A DNA stretch of 64,000 bases from Myxococcales bacterium (GCA_016717005.1 JADJUF010000007.1:440001-504000), one strand, 5' to 3'; counted from the first letter of the stretch, positions 26,213 through 35,991 are shown. Numbers and translations are program-made. The notes: a model not told the origin generated them from the letters alone.

Positions 26213-27343
26213 ATGACACGTGCTCGCGCCATCCTCACGCTCCCAACCGTGGTGCTCGCCGTCGCGCTCGGGTGCACCGGGACCGACGGCGCCGCCACCG
26301 ACGCGCCGCCCCCGACCGCCGACGCGAGCGTCGACGCCGCGATCGACGCCGGCGTCGACGCCCCGCCAACGCCGTGCGACATGGCGCCGATGTCGACCGG
26401 GGTCAGCACGCTGGCGGGCTGCCCCGGGTCCGGCGCCGTCGACGGCCCGCGCGGGACCGCGCGCTTCGCCAATCCCGTCAACGTCCTGGTCGACAGCGGC
26501 GGCGACGTCCTCGTCGCCGACTTCGACAACGACCGGATCCGGCGGGTGACCCCCGACGGCGAGGTCACCACGCTGGTGATGCGCGCCGACCTCCGACGAC
26601 CGTTCGGCCTGGCGCTGCTCGCCGGCGCGCTGTACGTGTCGACCGACGACAACGACCGCGGTCAGCACTCGACCACGACCGGCACGATCTGGCGGATCGA
26701 TCCCGTCACCGGCGCGGCGGTGGTCGTGGCCCGCGACCTCGGCCGGCCCCGGGGCCTGCTCGCGCTCTCCGACGGTCGGCTGGCGATGGCTGACTACCTG
26801 CACCACACCGTGTCGGTGCTCGATCCGGCGACCGGCGCCGTGGTCGCCCTCGCCGGCGCGCTCGACCAGGCCGGCTTCGCCGACGGCCGTGGCGCCGCGG
26901 CGCGCTTCAGCGCGCCGTACGATCTGGCCCGCCTGGCCGATGGGCGCATCGCCGTGACCGACCTCGGCAACCACCGCGTGCGCGCGATCACGCTCGCGGG
27001 CGACGTCACCACCCTCGCCGGCACCGGCGCGCGCGGCGGCGCCGACGGACCGGCCACGGCGGCCACCTTCGGCGCGCCCCAGGCGCTCGCGAGCGACGCG
27101 GCCGGGCGCCTGTTCGTCAGCGACCTCGACGGGTTCACGATCCGCATGCTCGCCGACGGCAAGGTCACGACCGTGGCCGGCTCGGGCGTCGGCGGCTGGC
27201 AGGACGGCGCGCTGCGCGACGCGCAGTTCTGGGGCCTCGAGGGCATCGCGCTGTCGCCCGATGGCGCGACCCTGTGGGTCGCCGACGGCAGCCGCGGCGA
27301 GGACGTGCCGTTCCATCGCGTGCGTCGCGTGCTGCTGCCGTAG
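26213..27343 (+). CDS. NHL-repeat propeller lipoprotein
   Basis: The 376-residue protein has a lipoprotein signal (VLAVALGC), an Asp/Ala spacer and five or six NHL-type blades. Examples are NPVNVLVDSGGDVLVADFDNDRIRRVT, PYDLARLADGRIAVTDLGNHRVRAIT and APQALASDAAGRLFVSDLDGFTIRML. These propellers bind proteins or ligands outside the cell and seldom have an active site. AGGTCGCC precedes the ATG. The next gene, for a VIT-VWA protein, follows after about 80 bases. Confidence 0.82.
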   Translation: MTRARAILTLPTVVLAVALGCTGTDGAATDAPPPTADASVDAAIDAGVDAPPTPCDMAPMSTGVSTLAGCPGSGAVDGPRGTARFANPVNVLVDSGGDVLVADFDNDRIRRVTPDGEVTTLVMRADLRRPFGLALLAGALYVSTDDNDRGQHSTTTGTIWRIDPVTGAAVVVARDLGRPRGLLALSDGRLAMADYLHHTVSVLDPATGAVVALAGALDQAGFADGRGAAARFSAPYDLARLADGRIAVTDLGNHRVRAITLAGDVTTLAGTGARGGADGPATAATFGAPQALASDAAGRLFVSDLDGFTIRMLADGKVTTVAGSGVGGWQDGALRDAQFWGLEGIALSPDGATLWVADGSRGEDVPFHRVRRVLLP

Positions 27344-27416
27344 CCCCCCGCACGATCAGCGGGAACGCCGCGCCCGCGCTGGTGTCTACCTCGACGGTCG
27401 GGCGCACGAGCTCGAC

Positions 27417-27421
27417 GGAGG
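27417..27421 (+). promoter_or_regulatory. ribosome binding site for the VIT-VWA gene
   Basis: GGAGG lies 6 bases before the ATG at 27428, which is ideal spacing. It is adjacent to the GTG at 27421, so it argues that the ATG is the original start and that the (GC)n run after it has changed phase. Confidence 0.5.
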
Positions 27422-29778
27422 TGCGCAATGAGCAGGATCCGAGCGCGCGCGCGCGCTGGGCCGGCGCGATGGGCCTGTGCGCCCTGGTCGCGGCCAACGA
27501 CGGTCGAGCCACCGGCGCAGCCGCGCCCGCGCCCGACATCACCGAGGGCCGGCTCACGACCCGCGACCACGCCCGGGTCGTGGACGTGCCGCTCGAGCAC
27601 ACCGAGGTCGTGATCCACGCGACCGCGCACCTGGCCGAGGTCCAGGTCGCGCAGACCTTCACCAACCCGTACGACCACAAGATCGAGGCCGTCTACCTGT
27701 TCCCGCTGCCGACTGGCGCGGCGGTCAACGCGCTCGAGATCCGGACCGGCGACCGCGTCATCCGCGGCGAGATCGCCCGGCGCGCCGACGCGCGCGCGAC
27801 CTACGTCAAGGCGGCGCGGCGCGGGTTCGTCGCGGCGCTCCTGACCCAGGAGCGCCCCAACCTGTTCACCCAGCGCGTCGCCAACCTCGAGCCCGGCGCC
27901 CAGGTGATCGTGCAGCTGACCTACGTCGAGCCGCTACGCTACGACGACGGCGGCTACGAGCTGGTGTTCCCGATGGTGGCGGGGCCGCGCTACCTGCCGG
28001 CCACCGCGACCGCGGCCGACGCCGACCAGGTCCAGCCGACGGCGCTGCCGCCGGGCACGCGCTCGTCGCACGACGTCGGCCTCACGGTCACGCTCGACGC
28101 CGGGGTCGCGCTCAAGGACGTGCGCTCGCCGTCGCACCAGCTGGTCCGGACCGCCGGCGCGACCGCCGCGCGCGCGACGATCACGCTCGCGCCCGGCGAC
28201 ACGATCCCGAACAAGGACTTCGTGCTGCGTTACGACGTCGCCGGCGCCGCACCCGAGGCCGCGGTGCTGGCCCACCGCACCGGCGCCGGCCCCGGCGCGT
28301 TCCTGCTGACCGTCACGCCGCCGGCCGCGGCCGCGCCGGCGCAGGTCACGCCCCGCGAGCTGGTGTTCGTGCTCGACACGTCGTCGTCGATGCGCGGCCA
28401 GCCGCTGGCCAAGGCCCGGGCGCTCGTCCGCGCGATGCTGACGTCGCTCGCGCCCGACGACACGTTCCAGATCGTCCGGTTCGCCGACGTCGCCAGCGCG
28501 CTCGGCGATCGCCCGATCGCCAGCAAGCCCCGCAACGTCGAGTACGCGCTGGCGTGGCTCGACGCGCTCGAGGCCGGCGGCGGCACCGCGGTGACCGAAG
28601 GCGTGGCCGCGGCGCTCGACCTCGCCCACGATCCGCTCCGGCTCCGGCTGGTGGTGTTCATCACCGACGGCTACGTCGGCGACGAGGACGAGATCCTCGC
28701 GACCGTGCGCGACCACCTCGGCCCGTCGCGGCTCTACTCGTTCGGGGTCGGGACCGCGGTCAACCGCTACCTGCTCGAGGAGATGGCGAGCTTCGGGCGC
28801 GGCGCGGTCCAGATCATCCGACCCGACGAGGACACCGCGGCCGCGGTCGCGCGGTTCCACGACCGGATCGCGCGGCCGGTGCTCACCGACATCACGATCG
28901 ATTGGGGCGGGCTGGCGGTCGCCGACGTGACGCCCGCGGCCGTGCCCGATCTGTTCGTCGGTCAGCCCGTGGTGGTCGCGGGCCACTACCCGCGGGCCGG
29001 CGCCGGGACCGTCGTGATCCGCGGCCAGGCCGCGGGCCGCCCGGTCGCGATCGAGGTCCCGGTCGAGCTGCCCGCCACCGCCGACCAGCCGGCGATCGCG
29101 ACGGTGTGGGCGCGCGCGCGCATCGCCGAGCTGACCCGCGCCGAGGTCCGCGGCGCCACCGAGGCGACCCGTGGCGAGATCACCCAGCTCGCGCTCGATC
29201 ACCACCTGCTGTCCCGGTACACCGCGCTGGTCGCGGTCGACCGCGCGCGCACGACCGCCGGCGGCGACGCGGCGCAGGTCGTCGTGCCGGTCGAGGTGCC
29301 CGAGGGCCTGCACGCCACCAGCGGCGGCGGCTGGGGCGTCAGCACCGGCGGGTTCGGCGCGGTGGGCTACGGCGCGGGCGGCGGCGGCAGCGGCTTCGGG
29401 ACGAGCTCCGGATCGGTGAGCGTCCACCTGTCCGCCGCCGGGGCGCCCGCGCGCGTGCTGTCGCCGCCGACGCCGACGCCGGTCGCCCAGCGGGTCGTCG
29501 CCGACGACCCCCACGAGCTCGAGCTCCTGCGCGCCGCGCTGCGCACCGAGCTAGCCGCGACGCTCGCGACCCGGCCGGCCGTGGCCGGCACCTACCGCGT
29601 GCGGGTGGTGATCACGGCCAGCGGCACCGTGCGGCTGGTGGCGATCGTCGCGTGGCCGGCCGGCGCCGACGCCGCGCTCCGCGCGCGGATCCGCGCGGTG
29701 GCCCGGGACTGGGCCTTCGGCCCGGCCAGCGCCGAGCGCACGCTCGAGACCACGGTCGAGATCGGGGGTGGACCGTGA
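27421..29778 (+). CDS. VIT-VWA protein with Gly-rich linker and AgmX/TonB-like C-terminus
   Basis: The continuous frame begins at the GTG at 27421, which is too close to GGAGG (27417-27421) to be ideal. The better-placed start is the ATG at 27428, but it is out of phase because of a (GC)7 run at 27443-27456; dropping one GC would join MSRIRARAR to WAGAMGLCALVAA as a normal signal peptide. The protein has a VIT domain (VEVQVAQTFTNPYDHKIEAVYLFPLP-type pattern), a VWA domain with MIDAS DTSSS (LVFVLDTSSSMRG), a Gly-rich linker near residues 630-665, and a final beta-alpha-beta piece (YRVRVVITASGTVRLVAIVAW) like the AgmX/PglI C-terminus. It may form part of a surface or gliding-type complex. It is coupled by GTGA to the next gene. 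Confidence 0.8.
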   Translation: MRNEQDPSARARWAGAMGLCALVAANDGRATGAAAPAPDITEGRLTTRDHARVVDVPLEHTEVVIHATAHLAEVQVAQTFTNPYDHKIEAVYLFPLPTGAAVNALEIRTGDRVIRGEIARRADARATYVKAARRGFVAALLTQERPNLFTQRVANLEPGAQVIVQLTYVEPLRYDDGGYELVFPMVAGPRYLPATATAADADQVQPTALPPGTRSSHDVGLTVTLDAGVALKDVRSPSHQLVRTAGATAARATITLAPGDTIPNKDFVLRYDVAGAAPEAAVLAHRTGAGPGAFLLTVTPPAAAAPAQVTPRELVFVLDTSSSMRGQPLAKARALVRAMLTSLAPDDTFQIVRFADVASALGDRPIASKPRNVEYALAWLDALEAGGGTAVTEGVAAALDLAHDPLRLRLVVFITDGYVGDEDEILATVRDHLGPSRLYSFGVGTAVNRYLLEEMASFGRGAVQIIRPDEDTAAAVARFHDRIARPVLTDITIDWGGLAVADVTPAAVPDLFVGQPVVVAGHYPRAGAGTVVIRGQAAGRPVAIEVPVELPATADQPAIATVWARARIAELTRAEVRGATEATRGEITQLALDHHLLSRYTALVAVDRARTTAGGDAAQVVVPVEVPEGLHATSGGGWGVSTGGFGAVGYGAGGGGSGFGTSSGSVSVHLSAAGAPARVLSPPTPTPVAQRVVADDPHELELLRAALRTELAATLATRPAVAGTYRVRVVITASGTVRLVAIVAWPAGADAALRARIRAVARDWAFGPASAERTLETTVEIGGGP

Positions 29779-31187
29779 GACCGGCCGCCGCGCTGGCCGC
29801 GGCCGCGGTCGCCGCGCTGCTCGGCTGCCGCGATCGTTCCGGGCCGGCGGCAGCGGTCTCGCCACCCGAGCCCGCGGCGCCGCGCCCGGCTCCGGGCGCC
29901 GACCTCGCCGGTCCGATCGCCCCGCCGACGCGGATCGCGGCGCACCCCGAGCGCGGCGCGACCACGGTCGACCTCGGGATCGACCGCGCGGCGGTGGCGA
30001 TCGAGCTGCCGACGCCCCCGCGCGGCGGCGCTGCCGCGTTCACGTTCGGCGACGATCGCCGCGGCTGGGTCACGCGGATCCCCGAGACCAACCAGCTGCC
30101 GTCGGTCGCGTACGGCGACGGCCGGATCTTCGTGTCCGGCGGCTTCGAGTCGATCAGCTTCTACGCGCTCGACGCCCACGACGGCCACGTCGCGTGGGCG
30201 GCGCAACAGCTCGAGGACAACGGCCCGACCGCGCCGATCTACGAGGACGGGCGGGTCGTGTTCAACACCGAGAGCTGCACGCTGTTCGTGATGGACGCGG
30301 CGACCGGCACGAAGCTGTGGTCGAAGTACCTGGGCGATCCGACGCTGGCGCAGCCCGCGGTCGCCGACGGGCTGATCTACGCGTCGCACCCGTGCCCGAC
30401 CGGCCAGTGCCTGTCCGCGTACCGGCTCCGGACCGGCGCGGTGGCGTGGTCGCGCGCGATCGCGGCCGAGCTGCTCGCGGCGCCGGTGGTCGCCGGCGAC
30501 GCGGTCTACGCCACGGCGCTGGGCGGCCGGGTCTACCGGTTCGATCGCACGACCGGGCGCCGGGTCTGGAGCAAGCCGCTCCGCGCCACCACCGCGCCGT
30601 GGATCGACGGCGACCGGCTCTACGTCGCGCGCCGCGGCCGCCGCGTCGAGCAGCAGATCGTGGTGGCGACCGCCGACGGCGCGGTCCTGGCCGAGCACGC
30701 CTCGGTCGCCGCGCGCTACCTCGGGGACGTGCCGACCAACCTCGATCGCTGGAAGCAGGTCTGGGCGTTCGAGGGCTCGCGCCCGGCCGTGCTCGACGGC
30801 GTGAAGTACGAGGCGATGGCCGGCTTCGTCCAGGCCTCGGATCCCACGACCGGCGCGGTCCTGTGGCGCCGGCGGTGGGCCGCGGCCGCGGACCGCCGAT
30901 CGCTCGGCACGGTCGCGGTCGCCGGCACCCAGCTGGTCGTGTCGACGCGCGGCGGCGAGCTGTTCGGCCTCGACCTCGACACCGGCTACACCGTCTGGGC
31001 CTACGCGCTCGGCACGCCGATCGCGGCCCAGCCGATCATCGCCCACGGCTGGGTCTACGCGGCCACCGTCGACGGCGCGGTCGTCGCGCTCGACGTCGGC
31101 GACGCGTCCCTCGACGGCTGGCACATGTGGGGCGGCAACCCGCGCCACAACGGCCCGGTCGCCGCGACGCCGAGCGTGCCCCTGTGA
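29775..31187 (+). CDS. PQQ-like (BamB-type) propeller lipoprotein
   Basis: This 470-residue lipoprotein (AAAVAALLGC) has a spacer and a beta-propeller with the tryptophan-docking repeat of PQQ/BamB-like proteins. Blades include AYGDGRIFVSGGFESISFYALDAHDGHVAW, FVMDAATGTKLWSKYLGD, YRFDRTTGRRVWSKPL and FGLDLDTGYTVWAYALGTPIAAQPI. It probably serves as an outer-membrane-associated scaffold and not a quinoprotein, because the catalytic Asp and Cys-Cys pair are not evident. The GTG start overlaps the previous stop by 4 bases, so it is made together with the VIT-VWA protein. Confidence 0.8.
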   Translation: MRPAAALAAAAVAALLGCRDRSGPAAAVSPPEPAAPRPAPGADLAGPIAPPTRIAAHPERGATTVDLGIDRAAVAIELPTPPRGGAAAFTFGDDRRGWVTRIPETNQLPSVAYGDGRIFVSGGFESISFYALDAHDGHVAWAAQQLEDNGPTAPIYEDGRVVFNTESCTLFVMDAATGTKLWSKYLGDPTLAQPAVADGLIYASHPCPTGQCLSAYRLRTGAVAWSRAIAAELLAAPVVAGDAVYATALGGRVYRFDRTTGRRVWSKPLRATTAPWIDGDRLYVARRGRRVEQQIVVATADGAVLAEHASVAARYLGDVPTNLDRWKQVWAFEGSRPAVLDGVKYEAMAGFVQASDPTTGAVLWRRRWAAAADRRSLGTVAVAGTQLVVSTRGGELFGLDLDTGYTVWAYALGTPIAAQPIIAHGWVYAATVDGAVVALDVGDASLDGWHMWGGNPRHNGPVAATPSVPL

Positions 31188-31218
31188 TCCCCGACGTGCG
31201 CGCCGGCGCGCGATCTCC

Positions 31219-32014
31219 TCAAGCCCAGTGCGCCCGACGGACCTCGCGCAGCCACGCGTCGAGGTCAGCCTCGGCCGCCGCCGACGGGGCCTCGGGCAGC
31301 GGCGACACCGCGACCGCCGCGTCGAGCGCCGCCACCGCCGCGGTCAGGGTCGCGCGCCAGTGATCGAGCTCGGCGCCGGTCAGCGCGACCCGCTCGCCGG
31401 TGCGCTTGCGCGCGCACAGCTCGGCGATGTCGAGCCCGTAGCGCGGCGCCAGCACCGTCAGGTCGGTCTCGAGCTCGCCGGTGCGCAGGAGGTGCAGGCC
31501 GGTGTGCGCGGTCCGCAGCACGTACAGGACCCGCTTGGCGGTCGGCGCCTCCTCGGCGGCGCGCCGCTGCCCGTGGGCGAACCCGGCGTAGTGGCGGACG
31601 ACCCGACGCGACAGCGCCGCCCGCACCAGCGGCCGCACCGCCGCGAGCAGCGGCTGATCGCACTCGAGCACCAGCGCCCCGAGCAGCCGCTCGAGGTAGT
31701 TGCCGTTGCCCTTGAGCACGCCGCGGAGCACGCCGCCGAGCTCGTTGGACCCGTAGTCGACCTCGACGCCGTCGATCACCGTCATGACCTCGGCGCCGCC
31801 CCCCGGCGGGGACCAGGCCGACCAGCGTACCGGTCGGCGCGACGTGGACGCACTTGAGGTCGAGATCGGAGTCGGGGGACGGGAAGCCGTAGGCGTGAGC
31901 GCCCGACAGGTACACGACCAGGTGGTGGCGCTCGCGCGCGCGCTCGGCCAGGTAGGCGCGCGCGACCGCGGCCTGATCGGGCGTGATGACGTCGTAGCGG
32001 GCGGGGATGGTCAT
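31219..32014 (-). pseudogene. Pol-beta-type nucleotidyltransferase (RlaP-like), broken by one frameshift
   Basis: The ATG at 32014 opens a frame with the nucleotidyltransferase motif HHLVVYLSGAHAYGFPSPDSDLDLK. This is the Gly-Ser/Ala loop and Asp-x-Asp metal pair of the DNA polymerase beta superfamily, as in RNA-ligase-associated RlaP proteins. The frame is lost at the six-C run 31799-31804. The remaining 188 residues (VIDGVEVDYGSNELGGVLRGVLKGNG...) continue in another frame to 31219. Removing one C rejoins them as LVPAGGGAEVMTVID, a 264-residue protein. The break could be a homopolymer error. The start overlaps the stop of the second nucleotidyltransferase gene by ATGA, so the two form one operon. 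Confidence 0.75.
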
Positions 32015-33282
32015 GGGGGCTCCTCGTCGAAGCGCGCCGCCGGCGGCGCGGGCGCGTCGGCGCCCCACGGCCCGGGCTCGCCGGCGATCGCCCGCCGCGC
32101 GGCCTCGTGGCGGATCGCGCGCAGCGCCGCCTCGATCGGCGCGAGGTCGGCCTGGCGAGGCAGCCGGCTGTCGGCGCGCGCGGCCTCCAGCGCCGGCGTC
32201 ATCGCCCGCGCCATCGCGAGCACGTCGACCATCGGCACCTCGCCGCGCTTGATCGCCCGCAAGGTCGGCGCCAGCTCGTCGGGCACGCGCAGGCGCGGCG
32301 GCGCGGCCGGATCGCCCGCCAGCCACCGGGTCGCGACGTCGAGCAGCCGGATCAGGTTGTAGGCGTTCTTGGGCCGGAGATCGCGCGGCGCCGCGAACGC
32401 CAGGCCGGCGCGGGCCGCGGCCACCAGCCCGGCCCACGACGCCTCGGCCAGCTGACCCTGATCGTAGAGCGACCGGTAGAGCTGCTTGACGTAGTCGCGG
32501 GCGCGCTGCGCCGCCAGCGCCGCGGTGTCGCCGCGGACGGCCGCCGCCTCGGCCAGCCGCGCGGCGACGTCATCGAGGGTCAGCGTCGGCGCCGCCGCCA
32601 GCCACGCCACGACCTGGCCGCGGTGGTCGGCCAGGCGCTGGTTGTGCTCGAGCCGATCGAGCTGCGACAGCGCGTAGCGCCCGAAGCTGCCGTAGATCTC
32701 CTGGGACACGAACGCGTCGCGCACCTCGAGCAGGCGCGCGCCCATCGGATCGCGCACCGCCGCGACGTCGGCCACGAACAGCATCTCGAGCGTGTTGGGA
32801 TCGGCGCGGAGCGCCTGGCGCACCGCCTTGCCGACCTCCCAGTACGCGCCGGTGCCGTCGGCCGACGCCAGATCGAGCGGCGGGTCGACCAGGCCGGTGG
32901 TCCAGGCCAGCGGCGCGACGAACACGCCGCGGTGATCCTCATCGCTGCCGGCGTCGGCCAGGCCCCAGGCCCGCGACCCGACCACGACGTCGAGCACCAC
33001 CGTCGGCGCCAGCGCCTGCCAGGCGTCGTCCCGACGGCGCGCGTAGCGCACCTGGCCGAGCTTGCGGGGCGCCAGCTCGTCGCGGGCGTACCGGGCCCGG
33101 GCGCCGCCGACCACCTCGACGTCGAGCCCGTCGGCGTGGACGCCGACGACGCGCCCGACCGCGCCGGCGGTGATCACCCGCGCGCCGACCGCGCGATCGA
33201 CCCGGGTCGCCACCTCGGTGCCCAGCGGCAGCGGCGCCGCCCGTGGATCGACGTCCGCGAGTCCACCCAGACGCAGCGCCAT
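32011..33282 (-). CDS. Pol-beta-type nucleotidyltransferase with KOW-like N-terminus
   Basis: The 423-residue protein has an N-terminal barrel-like segment (AVGRVVGVHADGLDVEVV...YARDEL) and then the catalytic core VVLDVVVGSRAWGLADAGSDEDHRGVFVAP. The GS loop and D-x-D metal ligands are as in RlaP/YcgL-type predicted nucleotidyltransferases. The C-terminal helical half contains RARDYVKQLYRSLYDQ and RPKNAYNLIRLLDVATRWL, typical of the PF10127-like group. These enzymes are thought to act in RNA repair with RNA ligases. No ligase is in the window. The gene is coupled to a second nucleotidyltransferase by a 4-base overlap and follows the kinase gene after 57 bases. Confidence 0.8.
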   Translation of the reverse strand: MALRLGGLADVDPRAAPLPLGTEVATRVDRAVGARVITAGAVGRVVGVHADGLDVEVVGGARARYARDELAPRKLGQVRYARRRDDAWQALAPTVVLDVVVGSRAWGLADAGSDEDHRGVFVAPLAWTTGLVDPPLDLASADGTGAYWEVGKAVRQALRADPNTLEMLFVADVAAVRDPMGARLLEVRDAFVSQEIYGSFGRYALSQLDRLEHNQRLADHRGQVVAWLAAAPTLTLDDVAARLAEAAAVRGDTAALAAQRARDYVKQLYRSLYDQGQLAEASWAGLVAAARAGLAFAAPRDLRPKNAYNLIRLLDVATRWLAGDPAAPPRLRVPDELAPTLRAIKRGEVPMVDVLAMARAMTPALEAARADSRLPRQADLAPIEAALRAIRHEAARRAIAGEPGPWGADAPAPPAARFDEEPP

Positions 33283-33339
33283 CCCGCGAGTCTACGCTGA
33301 CCTCGACCGGCGCGGTGCGGAGACCGCGCGGTCGACCAG

Positions 33340-35991
33340 CTACCCCGGCAGCGCGATCTCGAACAGCTCCGACAGCTCCTGCCCGTGGCTGTAGGCGTAC
33401 GAGCCGTCGGCGGCGACCGCGACCGCGTCGACCGCGCGCAGCCCCAGCGCCGGCGGCGTCAACGTCCAGCTCGGCGTCCGGGCGCCGGTCGCGACGTCGA
33501 CCTGCGCCAGCTCGACCGGCGCGGTCGTGGTGCGGACCTGGACCGCGGCGCCGGCCCAGCCGCACACCACCTGATCGCGGTACCCCGCCCGCGGTGGCGC
33601 CAGCGGCGCGCCGACGGGGTCGATCACGCGCAGCTGATCGTCGGCGTCGACGAACGCGATCGCGCCGGTGGGCGCGACCGCGACCACGCCGTGCTCACCC
33701 TCGGCGGTGATCGGCGTCGGCGCGGGTCCGGCGATCGCGACCCGCCACAGCCGCGGCGCGCGCCCGACCTCGGCCCCGACCACGACCAGCTCGGCGTCGC
33801 CGCGCCACGCGGCCGCGCGCACCCGCGCGATCGGCGCCAGCGCGATCGCGCGCGGCTCGCCGCCCGCGGTCGTGTACACGACGCCCTGCGGCGGACCGTC
33901 GTCGACCCGCGCGAACCCGGTCGCGAACACCAGCGCCCCGTCGGGTGACAGCGCCCAGGCCGCGCCCGGCCCCAGCCGGAGCCGGGCGCCGCCGTCGGTC
34001 GGCACCGCGTAGACGCCGTTGACCTCGTCGACGTCACCGAACTCGCTGACCGCGAGCGTGGCGCCGTCGGACGACAGCCCCGCGGCCAGCGCGAACTCGG
34101 TCAGCGAGCAGTCGCGCGGGGCGCGGCCCGCGCCGGCCACGCGCGTGCGCAGCCGCCAGACGTCGCGGCTCACCAGCAGCCGACGCTCGTCGATCAGGTC
34201 GTGCAACCGCAGCCGGCCCAAGGTCGCGTACTCCTCACGCACCCGACCGTCGAGCGTCGCCGACCACACCGCGCTGACGGCGTCGGCGCGACCGCCGGTG
34301 AACCACAGCCGATCGCCGCGCGGGCTCCACGCCAGCCCCGCCAGGCTGCTCCACCCGGCGGTGATCGTCCGCACCGCGCCGGTGGCGAGCTCGACCACCG
34401 CCACCTCGCCCTGATCGTCGTTGCGGTCCGGGTGCAGCATGCACGCGACCCGATCGCCGCGCGGCGCGACCCGCACGTCGGAGATCCAGCCTGGCACCTC
34501 GAGCACGGTCCGGCCCAGCGGCGCCTCGAGCCGCATGCCCCGGCCGGCCCGGGTCACGATCGCCAGGGTCTGGCCGTCGGGGAAGAAGTCGGCCTGCTGC
34601 ACGTCGTCGGCGAGCAGCCGCGGCTGACCACCGTCGATCGGCGCCAGCGCCAGGCGGCCGGTGGCGCACTGGCCGTCGACGTGGCGGCGCTCGAGCGCGA
34701 TCGCCAGCGCGGTCGACGACACCGCCAGCACGTCGGCCGACGGGAGCTCGAGCGCGCGCACGACCCCGCCGGCGAGGCGCAGGCCGTAGGCGCGCAGCGG
34801 CTCGTCGTCCCACGCCGCGCCGAAGTAGACCGACGCGCCGTCGCCGGCAGCCCGGGCCGACCACACCCGGCCGTGGCGGAAGGTCAGCGGGTGCAGCGCC
34901 GGCGTCGCGCGCGCAGCGCCGCGCCCGCGCCCACGTCGACCGAGGGCCCAGCCCAGCGCGCCGACGCCGGCCGCGGCGGCCGCGCCGAGCAGCAGCGCCC
35001 GTCGGGTCGGCCGTCGACCGGGCGCGCTCGGCGCCAGCCGCTCGAGGGTCCACGCCAGGTCCGCCGCCGACTGGAAGCGCCGCGCGGGCTCCTTCTCGAG
35101 GCAGCGCGCCACCACCGGCGCCAGCCCGCCCAGCGCGGCCCGCGCCGACGCGACCGGATCGTCGCGCAGGAGCGCGCCCAGGCGATCGGCCGCGGTCGCG
35201 CCGTCGAACGCGCGCCGCCCGGTCGCGAGCTCGAACAGGATCGCACCGCACGCGAACACGTCGGCCCGGGCGTCGACGCCGTCGCCGCGGGCCTGCTCGG
35301 GCGCCATGTACCCGATCGTGCCCAGCACCGCGCCGGGCTCGGTGGCGTCGAGCGGGCTGGCGTCGTCAGCGCGCTTGGCCAGGCCGAAGTCGAGGATCTT
35401 GGGCTCGCCCCCAGCGCCGATCACCACGTTCTCGGGCTTGAGGTCGCGGTGGACCACGCCGGCCGCGTGGGCCGCGGCCAGCCCGCGCGCCAGCGCGATG
35501 CCCAGCGCCCGCGCCCGCGCCGGCGGCACCGCGCCCGCGGCCATCGCCGCGCGCAGGGACTCTCCGACCACCAGCTCGCTGACCACGAAGGTCACGCCGT
35601 CGACCACGCCGACGTCGTGGACCGCGACCACGTTGGGGTGCGCGATCGCCGCGGCCGCCCGGGCCTCGACCAGCAGCCGGCGCGACCACGCGCCGTCGGG
35701 GTCGGCCAGCGCGAGCACCTTGACCGCGACCGCGCGCCGGAGCTCCTCGTCCCAGCCGCGGAACACCGTGCCCATCGCGCCGGCGCCGAGCCGCTGATCG
35801 AGGCGGTAGCGCCCCAGCCGTCGGCCGGCGAGGTCATCGACGCCGCCGGACCCCGCGTGCGCCAGCTCCGCCACCACCGCCGCGCAGGTCGCGCACTCGG
35901 CCAGGTGCTCCTCGAGCGTCGGCGCGTCGGCCAGCGCGCCGGCGTGCGCCAGCTCGACCAGCTCGTCCTCGGCCAGGCACTGCACGGCCAT
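33340..35991 (-). CDS. Ser/Thr kinase with anti-sigma zinc finger and C-terminal propeller
   Basis: This 883-residue protein has four parts. Residues 1-45 are a ZAS-type zinc finger (Cys5, then HLAECATC = His29-x3-Cys33-x2-Cys36), like anti-sigma factors. Residues 57-330 are a Hanks kinase with RLGAGAMGTVFRG, AVKVL, HRDLKPENVVI, DFGLAKR and APEQARG. One membrane segment follows (ALLLGAAAAAGVGALGWAL), then about 500 residues of TolB/WD-like beta-propeller on the outside. It is probably a transmembrane sensor kinase that sequesters a sigma factor. A sigma-like gene lies 1.4 kb upstream on the same strand, separated only by a hydrolase gene. Kinase residues are intact. Confidence 0.88.
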   Translation of the reverse strand: MAVQCLAEDELVELAHAGALADAPTLEEHLAECATCAAVVAELAHAGSGGVDDLAGRRLGRYRLDQRLGAGAMGTVFRGWDEELRRAVAVKVLALADPDGAWSRRLLVEARAAAAIAHPNVVAVHDVGVVDGVTFVVSELVVGESLRAAMAAGAVPPARARALGIALARGLAAAHAAGVVHRDLKPENVVIGAGGEPKILDFGLAKRADDASPLDATEPGAVLGTIGYMAPEQARGDGVDARADVFACGAILFELATGRRAFDGATAADRLGALLRDDPVASARAALGGLAPVVARCLEKEPARRFQSAADLAWTLERLAPSAPGRRPTRRALLLGAAAAAGVGALGWALGRRGRGRGAARATPALHPLTFRHGRVWSARAAGDGASVYFGAAWDDEPLRAYGLRLAGGVVRALELPSADVLAVSSTALAIALERRHVDGQCATGRLALAPIDGGQPRLLADDVQQADFFPDGQTLAIVTRAGRGMRLEAPLGRTVLEVPGWISDVRVAPRGDRVACMLHPDRNDDQGEVAVVELATGAVRTITAGWSSLAGLAWSPRGDRLWFTGGRADAVSAVWSATLDGRVREEYATLGRLRLHDLIDERRLLVSRDVWRLRTRVAGAGRAPRDCSLTEFALAAGLSSDGATLAVSEFGDVDEVNGVYAVPTDGGARLRLGPGAAWALSPDGALVFATGFARVDDGPPQGVVYTTAGGEPRAIALAPIARVRAAAWRGDAELVVVGAEVGRAPRLWRVAIAGPAPTPITAEGEHGVVAVAPTGAIAFVDADDQLRVIDPVGAPLAPPRAGYRDQVVCGWAGAAVQVRTTTAPVELAQVDVATGARTPSWTLTPPALGLRAVDAVAVAADGSYAYSHGQELSELFEIALPG

